Shown here in pieces: positions 8,517 through 17,907 of a stretch of 64,000 nt of DNA; the first letter of the stretch is position 1; each line of letters starts with the position of its first letter. A program made the position numbers and the translations under genes. This DNA is from Haematobacter genomosp. 1 (GTDB taxonomy: Bacteria; Pseudomonadota; Alphaproteobacteria; Rhodobacterales; Rhodobacteraceae). The stretch is taken from positions 1-64,000 of the forward strand of contig NZ_NIPW01000007.1 in the NCBI RefSeq assembly GCF_002196855.1, in the 5' to 3' direction. Below the pieces are notes generated by a model. That model worked only from the letters and a program-made list of their open reading frames with translations. It had not been told where the DNA came from and did no database searches.

Positions 8517-9353
8517 ATGCCGCAGTCGGGAGAGGGCCGCAGCGATCCGCAAGCGGTCGCTGTCAGTCTTGACGCCGTGGACATCAGTTTCGGCGTCGGA
8601 GGGAAATCGGAATTTCGCGCCGTTGCCGGTGCGGATCTGGAGGTCTCCAAAGGGGAATTCGTTGCCATCGTCGGGCCGACAGGCTCCGGCAAATCGACGC
8701 TGCTCAACGCGGCGGCCGGTCTTCTCCGCCCGAGCGCCGGTATGGTGAGGATCGAAGGGCAGCCGCTTCAGGGGCTGAATGCGCGCGCAGGCTATCTCTT
8801 TCAGGCCGACGCGCTGATGCCGTGGAAGACCGCGCGGGACAATGTGGCCATCGCGCTCGAAATTGGCGGCACACGGCGGAGGGAGGCACTCACCCGCGCC
8901 GATGACTGGTTGGAAAAGGTGGGCCTCAAGGGGTTCGGCGACCGCTATCCGCATATGCTGTCGGGAGGGCAACGCAAGCGGGTTGCGATGGCGCAGGTGC
9001 TCATCCGCGATCCGGCAATCCTGCTCATGGACGAACCCTTCGGCCCGCTCGACGCGCAGACCCGGCTGATCATGGGGGATCTGCTGCTGGAGCTGTGGCA
9101 GCAGGATCGCAAGGCGGTGATGTTCGTCACGCATGATCTGGAAGAGGCGATCTCCCTCTCCGATCGGGTGGTGATCCTTTCGGCAGGACCTTCCGCACGC
9201 ATCATCGGTGACTTCGCCATCCCGCTCTCTCGGCCCCGTGACGTTTCTGAGATCAAGCTGACCCCGGAATTCCAGTCGCTGCATCGCGAGATCTGGCACC
9301 TCCTGAAGGAGCAGGTGCTGCAAGCCTACAGCAACAAGGAACGGGTGTCCTGA
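8517..9353 (+). CDS. ABC importer ATP-binding protein, NitT/TauT family
   Basis: A 278-residue ATPase with Walker A (GPTGSGKST, near residue 54), a signature LSGGQRKR, Walker B (AILLMDEPFGPLDAQT) and the switch His (FVTHDLEEA). The sequence falls with the SsuB/TauB group that energises uptake of sulfonates, nitrate, pyrimidines and similar small compounds. GGGGGAGG precedes the ATG at 8517. Its stop overlaps the permease start by one base (TGATG). The substrate cannot be told from the sequence. Confidence 0.88.
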   Translation: MPQSGEGRSDPQAVAVSLDAVDISFGVGGKSEFRAVAGADLEVSKGEFVAIVGPTGSGKSTLLNAAAGLLRPSAGMVRIEGQPLQGLNARAGYLFQADALMPWKTARDNVAIALEIGGTRRREALTRADDWLEKVGLKGFGDRYPHMLSGGQRKRVAMAQVLIRDPAILLMDEPFGPLDAQTRLIMGDLLLELWQQDRKAVMFVTHDLEEAISLSDRVVILSAGPSARIIGDFAIPLSRPRDVSEIKLTPEFQSLHREIWHLLKEQVLQAYSNKERVS

Positions 9354-10135
9354 TGTCGAAACCGGTGCTTCTGGCCCTGCAGACATTGGTCGCCCTGGTC
9401 GCGATCGGTTTCTGGTGGGTCCTTACCAATACCACCCTATTCGGTGACCCGGCGCGCATCCAGTTCTTCTTCTCGACGCCCGGCGATGTTCTGGCCCAGG
9501 TCGTGCGGTGGTTCTCAACCGGCACGATCTGGTATCACCTTTGGATCACCCTTCTGGAAGCGGCGTTGGCCTTCATCCTGGGCACATTGGCGGCGCTAAT
9601 CCTCGGGTTCTGGCTCGCCCGACGGCCACGGCTTGCCGCGGTCTTCGACCCCTATATCAAAGGGGCGAACGCCCTGCCCCGCGTGGTTCTGGCGCCGATC
9701 TTCACGCTCTGGTTCGGTCTTGGCATCTGGTCGAAGGTCGCCCTCGGCTTTACGCTGGTGTTCTTCATCGTCTTCTTCAACGTCTATCAGGGCGTGAAGG
9801 AGGTGAACCGGACCGTGCTTCAGAACGCGCGGATGCTCGGCATGACGGAGCGGCAGCTTCTGCGCCACGTCTATCTGCCCTCCGCGTTGAGCTGGGTGTT
9901 CTCCTCCCTCCATGTGTCCATCGGCTTTGCGGTGGTGGGCGCGGTGGTGGGTGAATATCTGGGTTCGTCGGCGGGTCTGGGCTATCTCATCGCGCAGGCG
10001 GAGGGCATGTTCGATATCGCCGGTGTCTTTGCCGGCATGTTCGTGCTTTCGGCCTTTGTGCTGGTCATCGACTGGCTGGTGACGCTGGCGGAGCGGCGTC
10101 TGCTGATCTGGCAGCCGGGGCGCGACAACCACTGA
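9353..10135 (+). CDS. ABC importer permease, NitT/TauT family
   Basis: A 260-residue membrane protein with about six helices and the BPD_transp_1 (EAA-loop) region (NARMLGMTERQLLRHVYLPSAL). It resembles SsuC/TauC permeases. It is encoded between its ATPase and substrate-binding partner, overlapping the ATPase stop by one base. Typical homodimeric permease length. Substrate unknown. Confidence 0.88.
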   Translation: MSKPVLLALQTLVALVAIGFWWVLTNTTLFGDPARIQFFFSTPGDVLAQVVRWFSTGTIWYHLWITLLEAALAFILGTLAALILGFWLARRPRLAAVFDPYIKGANALPRVVLAPIFTLWFGLGIWSKVALGFTLVFFIVFFNVYQGVKEVNRTVLQNARMLGMTERQLLRHVYLPSALSWVFSSLHVSIGFAVVGAVVGEYLGSSAGLGYLIAQAEGMFDIAGVFAGMFVLSAFVLVIDWLVTLAERRLLIWQPGRDNH

Positions 10136-10156
10136 TTTCTGGAGGGAGGAACGGAA

Positions 10157-11146
10157 ATGGGCTTTGGAAAGTATCTCTTCGCGACGCTGGTCGCCGCAAC
10201 ACTTGGGCTGCCCGCTGCGGCCGATACGGTAAAGATCGCCATCGGCGGTTCGAGCTGCATCTGCTACCTGCCGACCGTATTGGCCAAGGAGCTTGGCAAC
10301 TATGAGAAGCACGGGCTGGATGTCGAACTCATAGATTTCAAGGGCGGCTCCGCCGCGCTGAAGGCCGTTGTAGGCGGCAGCGCCGATGTGGTGTCGGGCT
10401 ATTATGAGCATACCATCAGCCTCGCTGCGAAGCGGCAGCAGCTCGCGGCCTTCGTGGTGATGGACCGTCTGCCGGGCATCGCGATGGTGGTCGGGCCGGA
10501 TAAACAGATATCAACCGTTGCAGACCTGGCGGGCAAGACCGTGGGGGTCACCGCGCCGGGGTCTTCGACGGATTTCTTCCTGAAATACATGCTTTCGCGC
10601 GAGGGGCTGGACCCGAGTTCCGCCTCTGTCGTGGGCGTCGGCGTCGGGGCGACGGCGGTCGTCGCGCTGGAGCAGGGCGGGATCGACGCGGTCGTTACGC
10701 TGGATCCTGCCATCTCGCAACTCAAGAACCGGCACGCCGATCTGAAGATGCTGGTGGATACCCGCAAGGAGGCGGATGCGCGGGCGCTCTTTGGGGCGGA
10801 CTATGCGGGCGGCGCGCTCTACACCCGGCAGGAGTGGATCGACGCCCACCCCGAGGCAACGCAGGCGCTGGCCGCAGCCATCGTGGACACGCTGAAATAT
10901 ATCCATGAAACTCCGCCGGAGGAGATCGCGGACAGGATGCCTGCGGAACTTGTCGGAGATCGTGACATCTACGTGGAATCGCTGAAAAGCAGCCTCGAGA
11001 TGATCTCGCGCGATGGGCTGATGGAAGACGGCGCGGCAGAGGCGGTGCTCAAGGTGATGAGCTTCAACTCTCCGGAAATCGCCGCGGCGAACGTCGATCT
11101 GTCCAAGACCTATACCAATGCCTTTGTGGAAAAGGCCTCGCAGTGA
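10157..11146 (+). CDS. ABC importer substrate-binding protein, NMT1/SsuA-like
   Basis: A 329-residue periplasmic binding protein. A signal peptide ending near PAAA is followed by VKIAIGGSSCICYLPTVLAKELGNYEKHGLDVELIDFKGGSAALKAV, the hallmark start of the NMT1/TauA-like fold. GGAGGGAGGA lies seven bases before the ATG. It ends the three-gene operon and is followed by a strong stem-loop. The CIC pair near the expected ligand site is unusual in this family and may be a disulfide or ligand contact, but no ligand can be assigned. Confidence 0.85.
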   Translation: MGFGKYLFATLVAATLGLPAAADTVKIAIGGSSCICYLPTVLAKELGNYEKHGLDVELIDFKGGSAALKAVVGGSADVVSGYYEHTISLAAKRQQLAAFVVMDRLPGIAMVVGPDKQISTVADLAGKTVGVTAPGSSTDFFLKYMLSREGLDPSSASVVGVGVGATAVVALEQGGIDAVVTLDPAISQLKNRHADLKMLVDTRKEADARALFGADYAGGALYTRQEWIDAHPEATQALAAAIVDTLKYIHETPPEEIADRMPAELVGDRDIYVESLKSSLEMISRDGLMEDGAAEAVLKVMSFNSPEIAAANVDLSKTYTNAFVEKASQ

Positions 11147-11151
11147 GTGCT

Positions 11152-11180
11152 CATCGCCCGTGACCGGCTCACGGGCGATG
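11152..11180. terminator. Bidirectional terminator hairpin
   Basis: A perfect 12-base stem (CATCGCCCGTGA / TCACGGGCGATG) with a CCGGC loop lies between the convergent importer receptor gene and the amidohydrolase gene. It starts six bases after the receptor stop codon. Confidence 0.75.
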
Positions 11181-11203
11181 CCACTTTCCAGCGTAGGCGG
11201 ACA

Positions 11204-12889
11204 TCACGCCCGATAGACGATCCTGCCGCCTGCGATCGTAAGCCGGACGCCTGCGCCGGGGTACTCCTCCGATGCGAGAGCTTCGATATCCGCATCCAGC
11301 AGAACCAGATCAGCGGCGAAGCCGGGCTTGAGCCGTCCCGTCAAATGATCGAGATGGGCCGCCCAGGCGCCGCCCGCGGTATAGGCGCGGAGCGCCTCCG
11401 TGAGCGACACACGCTCATCCACCCCGCCGGGATAAGGACCACGGGACCCCTGGGCGCTGAGACTGCGGAGCACATCGACATCGGCGACCGGCCAGTCTGA
11501 GCCGAAGGCAAGGGGCGTACCTGTCTCTGTAAAGGTCCGGCAGAGGTAGGCAGTGCGCCACAGCGCGGCCGGCATCACCGCTTCCATCGTGGCCAGCGGA
11601 AAATCCATCGCCCCCGGCGGGTGCGATGGCTGGAGGCTGGCGGTTATCCCATTCGCGGCGAGGCGTGGCACATCGACCGGATCGATCAATTCGATATGCT
11701 CGATACGATGGCGGCTGTCGCGCGCCCCGTTCGCGCGTCGCGCCGCTTCGTAGCCGTCGATTGTGCGTCGAACGGCGGCGTTACCGATGGCATGCACCGC
11801 GATCTGAAGGCCCCGGCGGTCGATCTCCTTGCAGATTTCCGCAAAGCGTTCGGCGCTGAACAGCGCCTCGCCCCGCTCCCCGGGATGGTTCGCGTAATCC
11901 TGAAGCAGGAATGCGGTCCGGCTTTCCAGTACGCCATCCATGAACATCTTGACAAAGCCGGAGCGGAGCCACGCGCCGCTGAAATCGGCGGACATGGCGC
12001 TGGCACGATCCAGCGCAGAGAGATCCATGTGCGGTTTGAAGTGGAAAGGCACCAGGACGCGCGCGGTAAGCCGCCCCTCCTCCTCCATCTCCCGGAGCAG
12101 GGCAAGGGTGTAGCGGTTGCCGTCCATGTTCACCATCGTGGTGATCCCATGACGCGCACAGTGGGCAAGACCGGCCGCGATGATCTGTTTGTCGGCGGCC
12201 CGGCGGGCGGCATCCGGCCAGAGGTCCGGTTCCTCGCCCGTGGCAATGCCCAGCTGCAGATGTCCCGTGCCATCCAGATCCAGCACCGGGCCAAAGGCCT
12301 CGAACTCCCGCAACTCACCAGTGGCCAGACCGTCCGGCCCCATGACGACCACATGTCCCGGGGGTGTCTCGGCGCCGTGAAGCAGTCCCCCAGCCTCCAG
12401 AGCGGCGGTGTTCGCCCAGACGGTATGATGATCCGCCGCCATCATCGCCACGGGCCGGTCCGCGATCACCTCATCCAGATCGTGACGGGTGACAGGGTGA
12501 TCAAGAATGTCGTAGGTCACCCCATGCGCCATGAGCAGAGGCGCATGGGGATGTTTGCTGGCGTAGTGCCGAAAAGCGGCGTTGAGGGCCTCCCGCCCCC
12601 GCACCCCGCCGAGGTGGAGCCGGTCAAGCTCCAGCCCGCCAAGAAGGAGGTGCAGGTGACTTTCGACGAAGCCCGGCAGCAGCGTCCGCCCCCCTGCGTC
12701 GATGACCTCCGTTCCCGGGGCTTGCAGATGCAGGATATCAGCACCGAGCCCGACCGCGAGGATACGACCCCGCGCGATAGCGACCGCCTCGGCGCGGGGC
12801 CGGTCGGTATCCATCGTCAGGACGCGTGCGTTGGTTATAATGAGATCTGCAGCGACGGGCGCCGTCGCTGCGCCTGTAAAGCCGGTCAT
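11204..12889 (-). CDS. YtcJ-like metal-dependent amidohydrolase
   Basis: A 561-residue member of the amidohydrolase superfamily (Amidohydro_3 type). The metal-binding HxH is in PGFVESHLHL (near residue 80), further ligands in HAIGNAAVRR and RHRIEHIEL, and the active-site Asp in AFGSDWPVAD. No signal peptide is visible, so it is cytoplasmic. It is the last gene of a minus-strand operon with a polyamine-type ABC importer, so its substrate probably enters through that importer; an N-acyl or formyl amide is a reasonable guess only. The ribosome site before the ATG is weak. Confidence 0.82.
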   Translation of the reverse strand: MTGFTGAATAPVAADLIITNARVLTMDTDRPRAEAVAIARGRILAVGLGADILHLQAPGTEVIDAGGRTLLPGFVESHLHLLLGGLELDRLHLGGVRGREALNAAFRHYASKHPHAPLLMAHGVTYDILDHPVTRHDLDEVIADRPVAMMAADHHTVWANTAALEAGGLLHGAETPPGHVVVMGPDGLATGELREFEAFGPVLDLDGTGHLQLGIATGEEPDLWPDAARRAADKQIIAAGLAHCARHGITTMVNMDGNRYTLALLREMEEEGRLTARVLVPFHFKPHMDLSALDRASAMSADFSGAWLRSGFVKMFMDGVLESRTAFLLQDYANHPGERGEALFSAERFAEICKEIDRRGLQIAVHAIGNAAVRRTIDGYEAARRANGARDSRHRIEHIELIDPVDVPRLAANGITASLQPSHPPGAMDFPLATMEAVMPAALWRTAYLCRTFTETGTPLAFGSDWPVADVDVLRSLSAQGSRGPYPGGVDERVSLTEALRAYTAGGAWAAHLDHLTGRLKPGFAADLVLLDADIEALASEEYPGAGVRLTIAGGRIVYRA

Positions 12890-12905
12890 ATGCGCGTCCG
12901 GGCAG

Positions 12906-13934
12906 TTACTTCTGCAACTCCGTCCAGATCGCCGTCTGATAGTCCAGCGCCTTGCCGGTGCAGCCCGGCAGGAACCGTCCAGCGGCGCGGGCGGCCTCGG
13001 GCACCACGACTTCGGGCGCAGTTTTCATGTCTTCCGGCATGAAGGCCTCAGATCCGGCGATACCGTTGGCATAGCGCGCAAAGGCGGAGATCAGGGCCGC
13101 ATTTTCCGGCACCATGATGAAGTCGAGGAACTTGTAGGCCTCATCGACATTCTTCGCATCCGACAGCAGCGCGACGGAATCCATGAATAGCGGATAGCCT
13201 TCCTTGGGATAGCCATACTGGACCTTTCCCTGCGTATTGATCCGTGCCCGCATGGTGGAGCCGTTCCAGTTCACGGAGGCGGCCCAGTCACCGTTCGAGA
13301 GGCGCTCCGTCGCGCCATAGTCCATGGAGATCCACTTCGGCTTGGCGGCGAGAATGATGTCGCGCACCTTCTTCATGACCGCCGGATCCTCCGAGCAGGG
13401 TTCGCCGCCTGCATACATCGTGGCCAGCGCCAGAACGTCGCTCATTTCCGGCACGACGTTCACCTTGCCGACCAGTTCTGCCGGAGGGTCGAGGAAGATG
13501 GCGGAAGTGTTGATGTCCCCGGAATAGACACCGGTATTCACCGCGACCCCGGTAGACCCCCATTGCCACGGAATGGTGAACTTGCGCCCCGGATCCCAGA
13601 CGACCTCCCGCCATTCGGTGGCGATATTGCCGATATTCGCCAGCCGCGCATGATCGAGCTCCTGGATCAACCCGCGATCCACCCAGAAACGGACGTAGTT
13701 GGCGGAGGGCACAACCAGATCGAAACCGGAACCGCCGGCCCCCACCTTGGCGATTGCCACATCGTTGGAATCATAGTCGGTGACCGTCACCTTGATGCCG
13801 GTTTCATCCTCGAATTTCTTCAGCAATTCAGGGTTGGTGTAGTTGCCCCAGTTGTAAAGCTGCAGCTGACCCGCCGCGTAACCGGTGGTTGACAACGCGC
13901 AGAGCAGGGCCGCGGAGGCGAGCAAGGTCTTCAT
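12906..13934 (-). CDS. ABC importer substrate-binding protein, PotD/PotF-like
   Basis: A 342-residue periplasmic protein with a signal peptide (ending TTGYA) and the family opening LQLYNWGNYTNPELLKKFEDETGIKVTVTDYDSN that marks spermidine/putrescine binding proteins. GGGAGATCACC precedes the ATG. It lies between the permease genes and the amidohydrolase. PotD relatives in alphaproteobacteria also bind other amines and amino-acid derivatives, so polyamine specificity is uncertain. Confidence 0.87.
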   Translation of the reverse strand: MKTLLASAALLCALSTTGYAAGQLQLYNWGNYTNPELLKKFEDETGIKVTVTDYDSNDVAIAKVGAGGSGFDLVVPSANYVRFWVDRGLIQELDHARLANIGNIATEWREVVWDPGRKFTIPWQWGSTGVAVNTGVYSGDINTSAIFLDPPAELVGKVNVVPEMSDVLALATMYAGGEPCSEDPAVMKKVRDIILAAKPKWISMDYGATERLSNGDWAASVNWNGSTMRARINTQGKVQYGYPKEGYPLFMDSVALLSDAKNVDEAYKFLDFIMVPENAALISAFARYANGIAGSEAFMPEDMKTAPEVVVPEAARAAGRFLPGCTGKALDYQTAIWTELQK

Positions 13935-13956
13935 GGTGATCTCCCGTCGATGTCGA

Positions 13957-14760
13957 TTATTTTTTCTTTGGTGTGAGCAGAAAGAAAGCCGTCAGCAGCA
14001 CGACGGTCAGGGCGAGCAGCAGCGTCGAAATGGCGTTCACCTCCGGTGTAAAGGCGCGTCGCATCTGGCCGAGCATGTAGGTCGGCAGTGTATCCTGACC
14101 GCCCGATTTCACGAACTCCGTTATGACGACGTCATCGAGCGAAATGACGAAGGCCAGCATGGCGCCTGCAAGTATGCCCGGTGCGAGGTTGGGCAATGTA
14201 ACCCATCGGAATGTCTGCCACGGCGTCGCATAGAGATCGGCCGCCGCCGTCTCCAGCGAAAGGTCCATCCCTTCGAGCCGCGCGCGGATCGGCAGGTAGG
14301 CGAAGGGGATGCAGAAGGCTGTATGGGCCGCGATCAGCCAACCCAGCCCCTGATAGCCCGTCCAGAGTTTCAGGATACCGAAGAAGATCATCAGCGCCAC
14401 CGCCGTCACGATCTCCGGGACCATGAGGGGTTGGTTGATGGTCATGTAGATCAGCGTCTCGCCCCGGAAGGCACGGCGGCGTGTCGTCCCGAGGGCGGCC
14501 ATCGTGGCGAGAAGGGTGGAAAAGACCGCGGCGAAGCTTGCGATGATGAGCGACCGCAGCGCCGCCGCCTTAACTGCCTCGTTCTCCCACGCATGGGTGT
14601 ACCACGAAAGCGAGAAGCCGCCCCACATCGCCACGGATTGCGAGGCGTTGAAGGAATAGATCACCAGAGTGACGATCGGCAGGTAAAGCAGGACAAAGGC
14701 AGCCACGGCCACGGTCGCAAAGCCGGGAAGCCGTGTGGCGTCGAAATGACCATCAGCCAT
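13957..14760 (-). CDS. ABC importer permease, PotC-like
   Basis: A 267-residue inner-membrane permease with six helices and the EAA loop (LETAAADLYATPWQTFRWVTLPNLAPGIL). The start is placed at the ATG opening MADGHFD, which has GGGGAGGGG upstream and overlaps the previous gene by eight bases; an upstream in-frame ATG would give a longer overlap with a less good ribosome site. It ends with LTPKKK. It pairs with the adjacent PotB-like permease. Confidence 0.87.
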   Translation of the reverse strand: MADGHFDATRLPGFATVAVAAFVLLYLPIVTLVIYSFNASQSVAMWGGFSLSWYTHAWENEAVKAAALRSLIIASFAAVFSTLLATMAALGTTRRRAFRGETLIYMTINQPLMVPEIVTAVALMIFFGILKLWTGYQGLGWLIAAHTAFCIPFAYLPIRARLEGMDLSLETAAADLYATPWQTFRWVTLPNLAPGILAGAMLAFVISLDDVVITEFVKSGGQDTLPTYMLGQMRRAFTPEVNAISTLLLALTVVLLTAFFLLTPKKK

Positions 14761-15661
14761 GCGGACCCCTCCCCTGCCCGGCCGCACGGATATAGGCCAT
14801 GAGCGCCAGCGCCACGATGAGGAGCAGCGTCATCGACAGCGCCGCCCCCAGCGGCCAGTTTCGCCCCTGAAGAAACTGAAGTTCGATAAAATTGCCGATC
14901 ATCATGTTGCGTCCGCCCCCCAGTACCCGCGGCGTGACATAGGCGCCGAGCGAAGGCACGAAGACCAGAATGGAGCCAGCGATGATCCCCGGCCGGACGA
15001 TGGGCAGGACGATGCTTCTCAAGGCGCGCCATCGGCTGGCATAGAGATCGTAGCTGGCCTCCAGGAGCCGCATGTCGAACCGGTCTATCGCGGCATAGAG
15101 GGGCAGGACCATCAGCGGAAGATAGACATAGGCCATCCCGATCAGCACGGCGAGGTCGGTATAGATGATCTGCAATGGCGCCTCGATCACGCCGAGCCGG
15201 AGCAGCACGGTGTTCAGCACCCCTTCGTTGCGGATGATCTCGTTGATCGCGAAGGTGCGGATCAGGATGTTCGTCCAGAAGGGTATGGTGATGAAAAACA
15301 GCCATAGCGCGCGAGCCTGCGGCGGCCGGGTCGCGATGAACCATGCCGTTGGAAAACCGAGCACGAAGGTAATGAGCGTCGTCATCAGCGACAGCCACAC
15401 CGAGCGCCACAGGATCGCCAGATGTGCATCGGCGAGGCGGTAGGCCTCATCGAAAATGTCATAAGTGAACAGGACCGACACCCAGCCATCGGTGGAAAAG
15501 GCCCAGGTGACCGTGCCGGCATCGTTCCGCGTCAGGAAGGAATAGACCAGCAGGATGAACAACGGCCCCACCGCCGCAAAGAGCAGCACCACGAGGGCGG
15601 GCAGCGAGAGCAACCACCCGTTCCGAGCGGAGCGCCGCTCCATCTCCGTCTCACCCCTCAT
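14753..15661 (-). CDS. ABC importer permease, PotB-like
   Basis: A 302-residue permease with six membrane helices and the EAA loop (RLLEASYDLYASRWRALRSIVLPIVRPGI). It resembles PotB and forms the heterodimeric channel with the PotC-like protein encoded next. It starts three bases after the ATPase stop; an internal ATG at 15643 (MERRSARNG) is an alternative start. Confidence 0.87.
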   Translation of the reverse strand: MRGETEMERRSARNGWLLSLPALVVLLFAAVGPLFILLVYSFLTRNDAGTVTWAFSTDGWVSVLFTYDIFDEAYRLADAHLAILWRSVWLSLMTTLITFVLGFPTAWFIATRPPQARALWLFFITIPFWTNILIRTFAINEIIRNEGVLNTVLLRLGVIEAPLQIIYTDLAVLIGMAYVYLPLMVLPLYAAIDRFDMRLLEASYDLYASRWRALRSIVLPIVRPGIIAGSILVFVPSLGAYVTPRVLGGGRNMMIGNFIELQFLQGRNWPLGAALSMTLLLIVALALMAYIRAAGQGRGPHG

Positions 15662-15664
15662 TCG

Positions 15665-16729
15665 TCAATCCCCCAGGACATGGGCCGCGCCCGGTGCGAC
15701 CCGGAGACCGACCTGCTGGCCCGGTTGGAGGGCGGACATACCGTCAACCGCCGATTGGGCCCGTGCGATGAGCGGTGTTCCGTCTGCGAGAGCGAGGTGG
15801 TAATGCGTGTCCGTCCCGAAATAGATCGCGCTGCGAACCTCCGCTGGGATCGCGCCCTGTTCCTCCGGGGCGACGATCCGGATATGTTCGGGGCGAATGG
15901 CGAGGGTGACCTCCCCCCGCGCGGGCTCTTCGACGGGGAGCACGAAGCCACCCGGCAGCCGCACGCCCTCAGCAGTCGCCGTGCCGCGGAGCAGGTTGGT
16001 TTCTCCGATGAAGGCGGCGACGAAACGGTTTGCCGGGCGGGTATAGACCTCTCGCGGGGTGCCTGTCTGCTGAAGCCGCCCCGCGCTCATCACCCCGATA
16101 CGGTCGGACATGGTCAACGCCTCCTCCTGGTCATGGGTGACGAAGACGAAGGTGATCCCGGTTTCCGTCTGAAGGCGTTTCAGCTCGACCTGCATCTCCT
16201 TCCGCAACTGCAGATCCAGCGCCGAAAGCGGCTCGTCCAGCAGAAGCACCTTCGGCTCGGGAGCGAGCGCGCGGGCCAGCGCCACCCGCTGCTGTTGGCC
16301 GCCCGAGAGCTGGCTGGTCCGCCGTCCGGCGAGCGAGTCAAGCCTGACAAGCGACAGCATCCGCTCCGTCCGCTGCCGCTGCTCCGCCCGCGATCGCCCG
16401 AGCATCTTCAGACCGAAGGCGATGTTTTCCGCAACCGTGAGATGGGGGAAAAGCGCGTAGCTCTGGAACACGGTATTCACGGGCCTGCGGTTCGGCGGCA
16501 GATGGCTGATCGCCGCGCCGTCCAGAAAGATCTCTCCCTCCGTCGGCATCTCGAACCCCGCAATCATGCGCAGGAGAGTGGTTTTGCCGCAGCCGGATGG
16601 GCCAAGCAACGTGAAGAACTCTCCCTGCGCGATCTCGAGCGACACATCATCCAGCGCCCGGACGCTTGCCTCTCCCCGCCCGAATGCCTTGCTGACGCGC
16701 CGGATGGCGATCATGCTCTTTTCCGTCAC
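15665..16729 (-). CDS. ABC importer ATP-binding protein, PotA-like
   Basis: A 354-residue ATPase of the PotA/MalK type. Walker A is LLGPSGCGKTT, the signature LSGGQQQRVALARAL, Walker B VLLLDEPLSALD, and a C-terminal TOBE domain (about residues 240-350) follows. The GTG at 16729 with GGCGGGG upstream is preferred; ATG at 16714 is the alternative. Residues further upstream in frame look non-coding. It is the first gene of a five-gene minus-strand operon (ATPase, two permeases, receptor, amidohydrolase). Confidence 0.87.
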   Translation of the reverse strand: MTEKSMIAIRRVSKAFGRGEASVRALDDVSLEIAQGEFFTLLGPSGCGKTTLLRMIAGFEMPTEGEIFLDGAAISHLPPNRRPVNTVFQSYALFPHLTVAENIAFGLKMLGRSRAEQRQRTERMLSLVRLDSLAGRRTSQLSGGQQQRVALARALAPEPKVLLLDEPLSALDLQLRKEMQVELKRLQTETGITFVFVTHDQEEALTMSDRIGVMSAGRLQQTGTPREVYTRPANRFVAAFIGETNLLRGTATAEGVRLPGGFVLPVEEPARGEVTLAIRPEHIRIVAPEEQGAIPAEVRSAIYFGTDTHYHLALADGTPLIARAQSAVDGMSALQPGQQVGLRVAPGAAHVLGD

Positions 16730-17031
16730 GTCCCCGCCTTTCGCATCCGGCCATTGTTTCGGCGCATGTTCCGATCTTCCAGTCAGGGCCTGTTGGCTGG
16801 CAAGCCCCCAAAGGCCGCGGAAGCGGAGTCGCCCCGCCTCCGATGCAAGGTTGCACATTTTTGTATCGTCCGGGGTGGAAATCCCGCTTCACCCCGATAC
16901 TTCCGCCGCGCTTTTGCGCGTATCCGGCGGGGACTCTGGCAGTGCTTCCTCCCGAAGCGGCGTGAACCCGCTCTTGCGGAGAATTTGCTCTCTCCGCTAG
17001 GGGTTGAGACCGGGAACGGATGGTGAGGAAC
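16730..17031. other. Divergent promoter region between PotA-like gene and paaX
   Basis: About 300 bases without a gene, between two divergent transcripts. An interrupted inverted repeat is present: GTATC (16863-16867) pairs with GATAC (16896-16900), and GGGGTG (16872-16877) pairs with CACCCC (16890-16895), with a four-base bulge. It could be an operator or a leader hairpin of the importer operon. No further structure was seen. Confidence 0.4.
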
Positions 17032-17865
17032 ATGAAGGGCGACGAGGCGATAGCACGCTTGCTGGACGGTGTGGAGCTTCGGTCTGCTCCGTTCATCGTC
17101 ACGATCTACGGCGATGTGGTGGTGCCGCGTGGCGGAGTGCTCTGGACGGGCACGCTGATCGACATCTGCGCGCGCGTCGGGATCAATGAATCTCTCGTGC
17201 GGACGGCGGTCTCCCGTCTGGTGGCGGCCCGGCAGCTTGCGGGCGAGCGGGCCGGCCGACGGAGCTATTACCGTCTGGATGCGTCGGCCCAGACGGAGTT
17301 CGGCCATGCCGCCCGGCTGCTCTATTCGACCGAGAAGCCTCCGCGCGGATGGCAGGTTCTCCATGCCCCCGATCTTGCGGAGGTGGAGGCGAAGCGGCTC
17401 CGCTTAGGTCATATGGGCGGGTCTGTCTATATTCGGCCCGACCGGGATCAGGCGCCGCCGCCCGGTGCGCTGCTGCTGCGCGCGGCGCCGGTGGACCGCC
17501 CGGAGGAGCTGGCAGGTTTCTGGGACCTCTCCGCCTTGCAGGAGCAGTATCATGATATCAACCGCCGGTTCGAGGTGCTGCTGGATGCGTTGCTGAAAGG
17601 CGCGCTGTCGGATGAGGCATCGCTGGTGGCGCGGCTGCTGCTCGTCCATCTCTACCGCAATGTCCTGCTCCGCGATCCGCGCCTGCCGCCCGCGGCGTTG
17701 CCTGCCGATTGGCGGGGAGCGACGGCGAGGGCGTTGTTCAGGCGCAGCTATCTGGCGCTGTCTGACGCAGCCGAACGGCATATCGCCGCGAGCTTTGAAG
17801 GTCTTGACGGCCCCCTGCCTGCCCACACTCCCGAAAGCGACATGCGTCTTTCAGGATTGAGGTAA
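17032..17865 (+). CDS. paaX: PaaX-family transcriptional repressor of phenylacetate catabolism
   Basis: A 277-residue PaaX-family repressor. An N-terminal winged-helix domain (IVTIYGDVVVPRGGVLWTGTLIDICARVGINESLVRTAVSRLVAARQLAGERAGRRSYY read in pieces) is followed by a PaaX C-terminal domain. In E. coli the family represses paa genes and is relieved by phenylacetyl-CoA. The ATG at 17032 is favoured by TGAGGA upstream; ATG 17020 is possible. It lies immediately before paaABCDE in the same orientation, with a split palindrome of PaaX geometry in between. Confidence 0.88.
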   Translation: MKGDEAIARLLDGVELRSAPFIVTIYGDVVVPRGGVLWTGTLIDICARVGINESLVRTAVSRLVAARQLAGERAGRRSYYRLDASAQTEFGHAARLLYSTEKPPRGWQVLHAPDLAEVEAKRLRLGHMGGSVYIRPDRDQAPPPGALLLRAAPVDRPEELAGFWDLSALQEQYHDINRRFEVLLDALLKGALSDEASLVARLLLVHLYRNVLLRDPRLPPAALPADWRGATARALFRRSYLALSDAAERHIAASFEGLDGPLPAHTPESDMRLSGLR

Positions 17866-17907
17866 AAAATCCATCACCTTCAGTGGCTTGTTCCGGCGAC
17901 TCGCAAT

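Noticed and set aside
16863-16900. Interrupted inverted repeat before the PotA-like gene as a riboswitch
   Set aside because: Only a bulged stem is visible with no conserved aptamer core, so it is described as a possible operator or leader hairpin only.
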